Part shown: positions 62,015 to 64,000 of the stretch, in pieces
How positions within the stretch are numbered: position 1 is the stretch's first letter
Layout of the letters: each line of letters opens with the position of its first letter
DNA from: Terriglobales bacterium
Lineage (GTDB): Bacteria; Acidobacteriota; Terriglobia; Terriglobales; Acidobacteriaceae
Assembly (NCBI GenBank): GCA_025936825.1
Contig: JAICSO010000002.1
Location: 186,001 to 250,000, forward strand
Length of the DNA stretch: 64,000 bases
Direction of reading: 5' to 3'
The notes under the pieces: model-generated
The model's database searches: none
Seen by the model: the letters and a program-made list of their open reading frames with translations, nothing else
What the model was told of the DNA's origin: nothing
Program-made: the position numbers and the translations under genes

Positions 62015-62280
62015 ATCGCGGCAGAGTCTTTACCGTGAAGTGCGGCGACGTCGATCCCGATGTTGACTGTGTTCAAAACGGGCGCATAAGTCTTCTTTAG
62101 CGTCGACATCCAGCCATCGATTCGGCGGTCATCCATCCGCGGAACAGAAATATACGAATCGGCTATCCACTGTTCGAGTCTGAGCAGGGCGAGCTGGCAC
62201 GCCTCCGCGAAGATTTTCGCGTCCTTCCGGCTTAACTTTCGAGGACGGCTTGATGAGAATTTGAGGAATGGAAATTTCAT
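61993..62280 (-). CDS. Hypothetical small protein
   Basis: From ATG 62280 the protein has 95 residues: MKFPFLKFSSSRPRKLSRKD, then AKIFAEACQLALLRLEQWIA and RRIDGWMSTLKKTYAPVLNTVN. A basic N-terminus and amphipathic helix look protein-like, but no family or good ribosome binding site is seen. It overlaps the phosphoesterase end on the opposite strand, which lowers confidence. Confidence 0.35.
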   Translation of the reverse strand: MKFPFLKFSSSRPRKLSRKDAKIFAEACQLALLRLEQWIADSYISVPRMDDRRIDGWMSTLKKTYAPVLNTVNIGIDVAALHGKDSAAIYGREVI

Positions 62281-62304
62281 TGTTGTAACCCGTGTGCCCG
62301 ACAT

Positions 62305-62908
62305 CGTGTCACAACACTCCAGAAACCTTCAGCCGGAAACCTCCTCCATGCAAACCAAGGTAATCAGGGCACAGTATTGCCTCGGAGTTCATGCCACCTG
62401 CGTTTTCCTCACCGAGATGCGAAGTTTTCCATCACACCCTGCCACATAGCAAAGGTGCTCTAGCGCGCCTGGCATTACGGGAGGCAACTGAGGCAAAGGC
62501 TAAACTCAACCGCCTCCTCGTGATTGGCCCGCAAGTGACTTGCAATCTGCTTCCGAATAAATCTTCTCTCGCAAACCCTTATTCCTTTAGGCCAGGCACT
62601 CTAGTAATCGGAAATCAACCCGATTGAGAGACGATAGCAAGCCTTGCAAACTGGATTCGAAAGCAAATTCCTCCCCCGAGGTCGAAGTTCATGGTTCGCG
62701 AAGTTGAGCACTCGTTTTCCCCGCGTCATCCCATTCTCCATTCCCAACTGGTTCTACCGAGACGTAATATGGCCCCTCCCCCACTGCCGGACAATTGCGA
62801 GAGCCTCTGGGTGCGCGTAAACCGCATCTGCGATCGATACATGCCCCAGCTCCTTGACATGCGGCTCGGTCCCAAGATGTGGTGGACGCCAGGGGAGAAC
62901 TCTCAGAG
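62305..62908. other. About 600 bp without a recognised gene
   Basis: No frame here has both a start signal and protein-like composition. No hairpin repeats or heptamers stand out. It may be decayed sequence near the insertion element. Confidence 0.45.
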
Positions 62909-63304
62909 ATGAGCTCCTGGATGCGTCGTCGCGGGCCTGATGATCTTCCGCCTTCTACCGTAAAACGGCGCAATGAACGATATTTGCTGAGCACACGTTT
63001 GACTGCGACCGTTCGCGGCGAGAGTGGCGAAACCAAGATCAAGACTCACGCCCTCGACATCAGCGAAAGCGGGATTGGAACACTTGCTGGCGAAGGCTGG
63101 GGCGTGGGCGCTCGAGTTGATTTAGAGGTCCCGCTTCCCGTGGAAAACACATTCCTGGAGATACAAGGAGTTGTGCGGCACCGAACCGGGGCGAGATGCG
63201 GCCTGGAATTCTTGGAAGTATCGCCCGAGCAGCAACGAGTCCTTCGCAATGTTTGCAAGTTTCTCGCAAGCAACCCAGGAAACCCAGGAAACCTGTCTTC
63301 CTAA
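62909..63304 (+). CDS. PilZ-domain protein (putative c-di-GMP receptor)
   Basis: This encodes 131 residues from ATG 62909. The PilZ c-di-GMP motif appears as VKRRNERYLLSTRLTATVRG (RxxxR-like, K-R-R-N-E-R) with ALDISESGIGTLAGEG (D-x-S-x-x-G). The remainder (EIQGVVRHRTGARCGLEFLEV) is the typical barrel closing. It might link c-di-GMP to the pili encoded earlier, but that is inference. No operon partner. Confidence 0.85.
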   Translation: MSSWMRRRGPDDLPPSTVKRRNERYLLSTRLTATVRGESGETKIKTHALDISESGIGTLAGEGWGVGARVDLEVPLPVENTFLEIQGVVRHRTGARCGLEFLEVSPEQQRVLRNVCKFLASNPGNPGNLSS

Positions 63305-63535
63305 AAAGCGCTGGCAATGTGATCAACTCCACGAGTTGTCTGATGTGACTTCAGCGAATTGGAGCTCGAATATTGCTTGCTAGCGAGCCGAGTCTCAACC
63401 AAATGAGTCGCTGAATAGCTCAGGCGGAGGTCAGGGTCAACGAGTGTAATGATTCCATAAACAATGTCGGCTCCCAGGCCCGAGTAGACTTTGGAGGCGC
63501 AAACCACCCAAAGGCTCGGAGGAAAGGAGCCGATC
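63305..63535 (+). ncRNA. Candidate IS110 left end with possible bridge RNA
   Basis: The 231 bp between the PilZ stop and the transposase start are non-coding and sit where IS110-group elements carry their left end and encode a bridge RNA. GGCTC (63514-63518) and GAGCC (about 63527-63531) can pair across the GGAGG ribosome binding site. The exact element boundary is not visible. Confidence 0.4.
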
Positions 63536-64000
63536 ATGTTGATTATAGGTTGTGACTATCATCCGAGTGCGCAACAAATAGCGTTCGTGGACACGGACAC
63601 CGGTGAACTGAGGGAACGACGGCTCGGGCATCCGGAAGAAGCGGAGCAGTTTTACCGGGAACTGAAACAGCAGAATGTGGCGGTGCGAGCGGGAATGGAA
63701 TCCAGTGGGCACTCGCGCTGGTTTGAGCGCCTGCTGCAAGAACTGGGTTTTGAATTGTGGATTGGAGATCCCGCCGAGATTCAGAGCAAGCGAGTACGCA
63801 AGCAAAAGACCGATCGTCAGGATGCGCAGCTGTTGTTGCGGCTGATGATGGAAGACCGGTTTCCGCGGATCTGGATTCCAGACGCGGCCAATCGGGACCT
63901 ACGACAGTTGCTGTGGCATCGGCACCGCCTGGTGCAAATGCGCACGCGAGTGATGAATCAGTTGCATGTGGTCGCTGTCAACGAGGGACTGAGACGCAAG
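63536..64000 (+). CDS. IS110-family transposase, 5' part (cut by window edge)
   Basis: 155 residues to the window end; start ATG 63536 with AAAGGAG upstream. The RuvC-like DEDD domain is readable: MLIIGCDYHPSAQQIAFVDT with Asp7, GMESSGHSRW with Glu55, and KTDRQDAQLLLRL with Asp93 and Asp96. VNQLHVVAVNEG-type MNQLHVVAVNEGLRRK follows. This is a DEDD recombinase that moves IS110 elements, in recent work guided by a bridge RNA from its non-coding end. The C-terminal Ser domain lies outside the window. Confidence 0.93.
   Translation, partial: MLIIGCDYHPSAQQIAFVDTDTGELRERRLGHPEEAEQFYRELKQQNVAVRAGMESSGHSRWFERLLQELGFELWIGDPAEIQSKRVRKQKTDRQDAQLLLRLMMEDRFPRIWIPDAANRDLRQLLWHRHRLVQMRTRVMNQLHVVAVNEGLRRK

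Overview
The window looks like a chromosomal segment of an Acidobacteriota (Terriglobia/Koribacter-like) bacterium. This is inferred from gene content: futalosine-pathway MqnA, separate PurS, GAF/sigma-54 regulators, DUF2382, DUF4097 and DUF1844 proteins, an MlaE/MlaF pair, GC near 58-60% and many short palindromic intergenic repeats. It is housekeeping chromosome with accessory DNA at both ends.

Layout. 1-3918 is the right part of an integrated element: a partial gene, a sigma-factor-like gene, a zinc/HTH gene and a tyrosine integrase that stops 11 bp before the 5' end of tRNA-Arg(ACG). 3998-9000 holds an S1/P1 nuclease, a polytopic membrane protein, glmS and purS. 9200-16010 is a sigma-54 activator followed by a four-gene minor-pilin operon (FimT/GspH, PilV, PilW, large PilX). 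16630-23600 has an FNR-like regulator, a LytTR response regulator, rlmB coupled to a degenerate M1-peptidase-like protein, tag, and two genes each broken by a 1-nt frameshift. 23600-30550 is a series of small enzymes and envelope proteins, including an ArsR-VOC-AHSA1 operon. 31000-35000 is dnaK, a 56-aa protein and dnaJ, embedded in repeats. 35000-45500 has a YyaL-type thioredoxin-domain protein, a newly spotted 44-aa secreted peptide, DUF58, an alpha/beta hydrolase and a histidine kinase/NtrC-type regulator pair. 46000-55900 has mlaE/mlaF, topA, dprA, mqnA, a DEAD helicase and a VTT/DedA protein. 55980-60520 is a ygfZ-DUF1844-MBL-ribF operon and an isocitrate/isopropylmalate dehydrogenase homologue. 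60640-64000 has a phosphoesterase lipoprotein, a PilZ protein and the 5' part of an IS110-family element.

The most unusual feature is a dispersed set of tracts with exact 7-bp periodicity (units such as TGACGCC, GCCTGAA, AGCAGTG, GCCGTCA, CTTCAGG). They sit at gene ends, often touching or supplying a stop or start codon, and many occur as inverted pairs. Two inverted pairs each enclose a gene for an S23/Avd-like four-helix-bundle protein; others enclose a 56-aa gene or form hairpins (for example in the dnaK leader). One tract lies inside the yyaL coding sequence. This arrangement is the best candidate here for an undescribed repeat or mobile system.

Starts were chosen from Shine-Dalgarno spacing and family N-termini. 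Functions come from reading motifs; no database search was possible.
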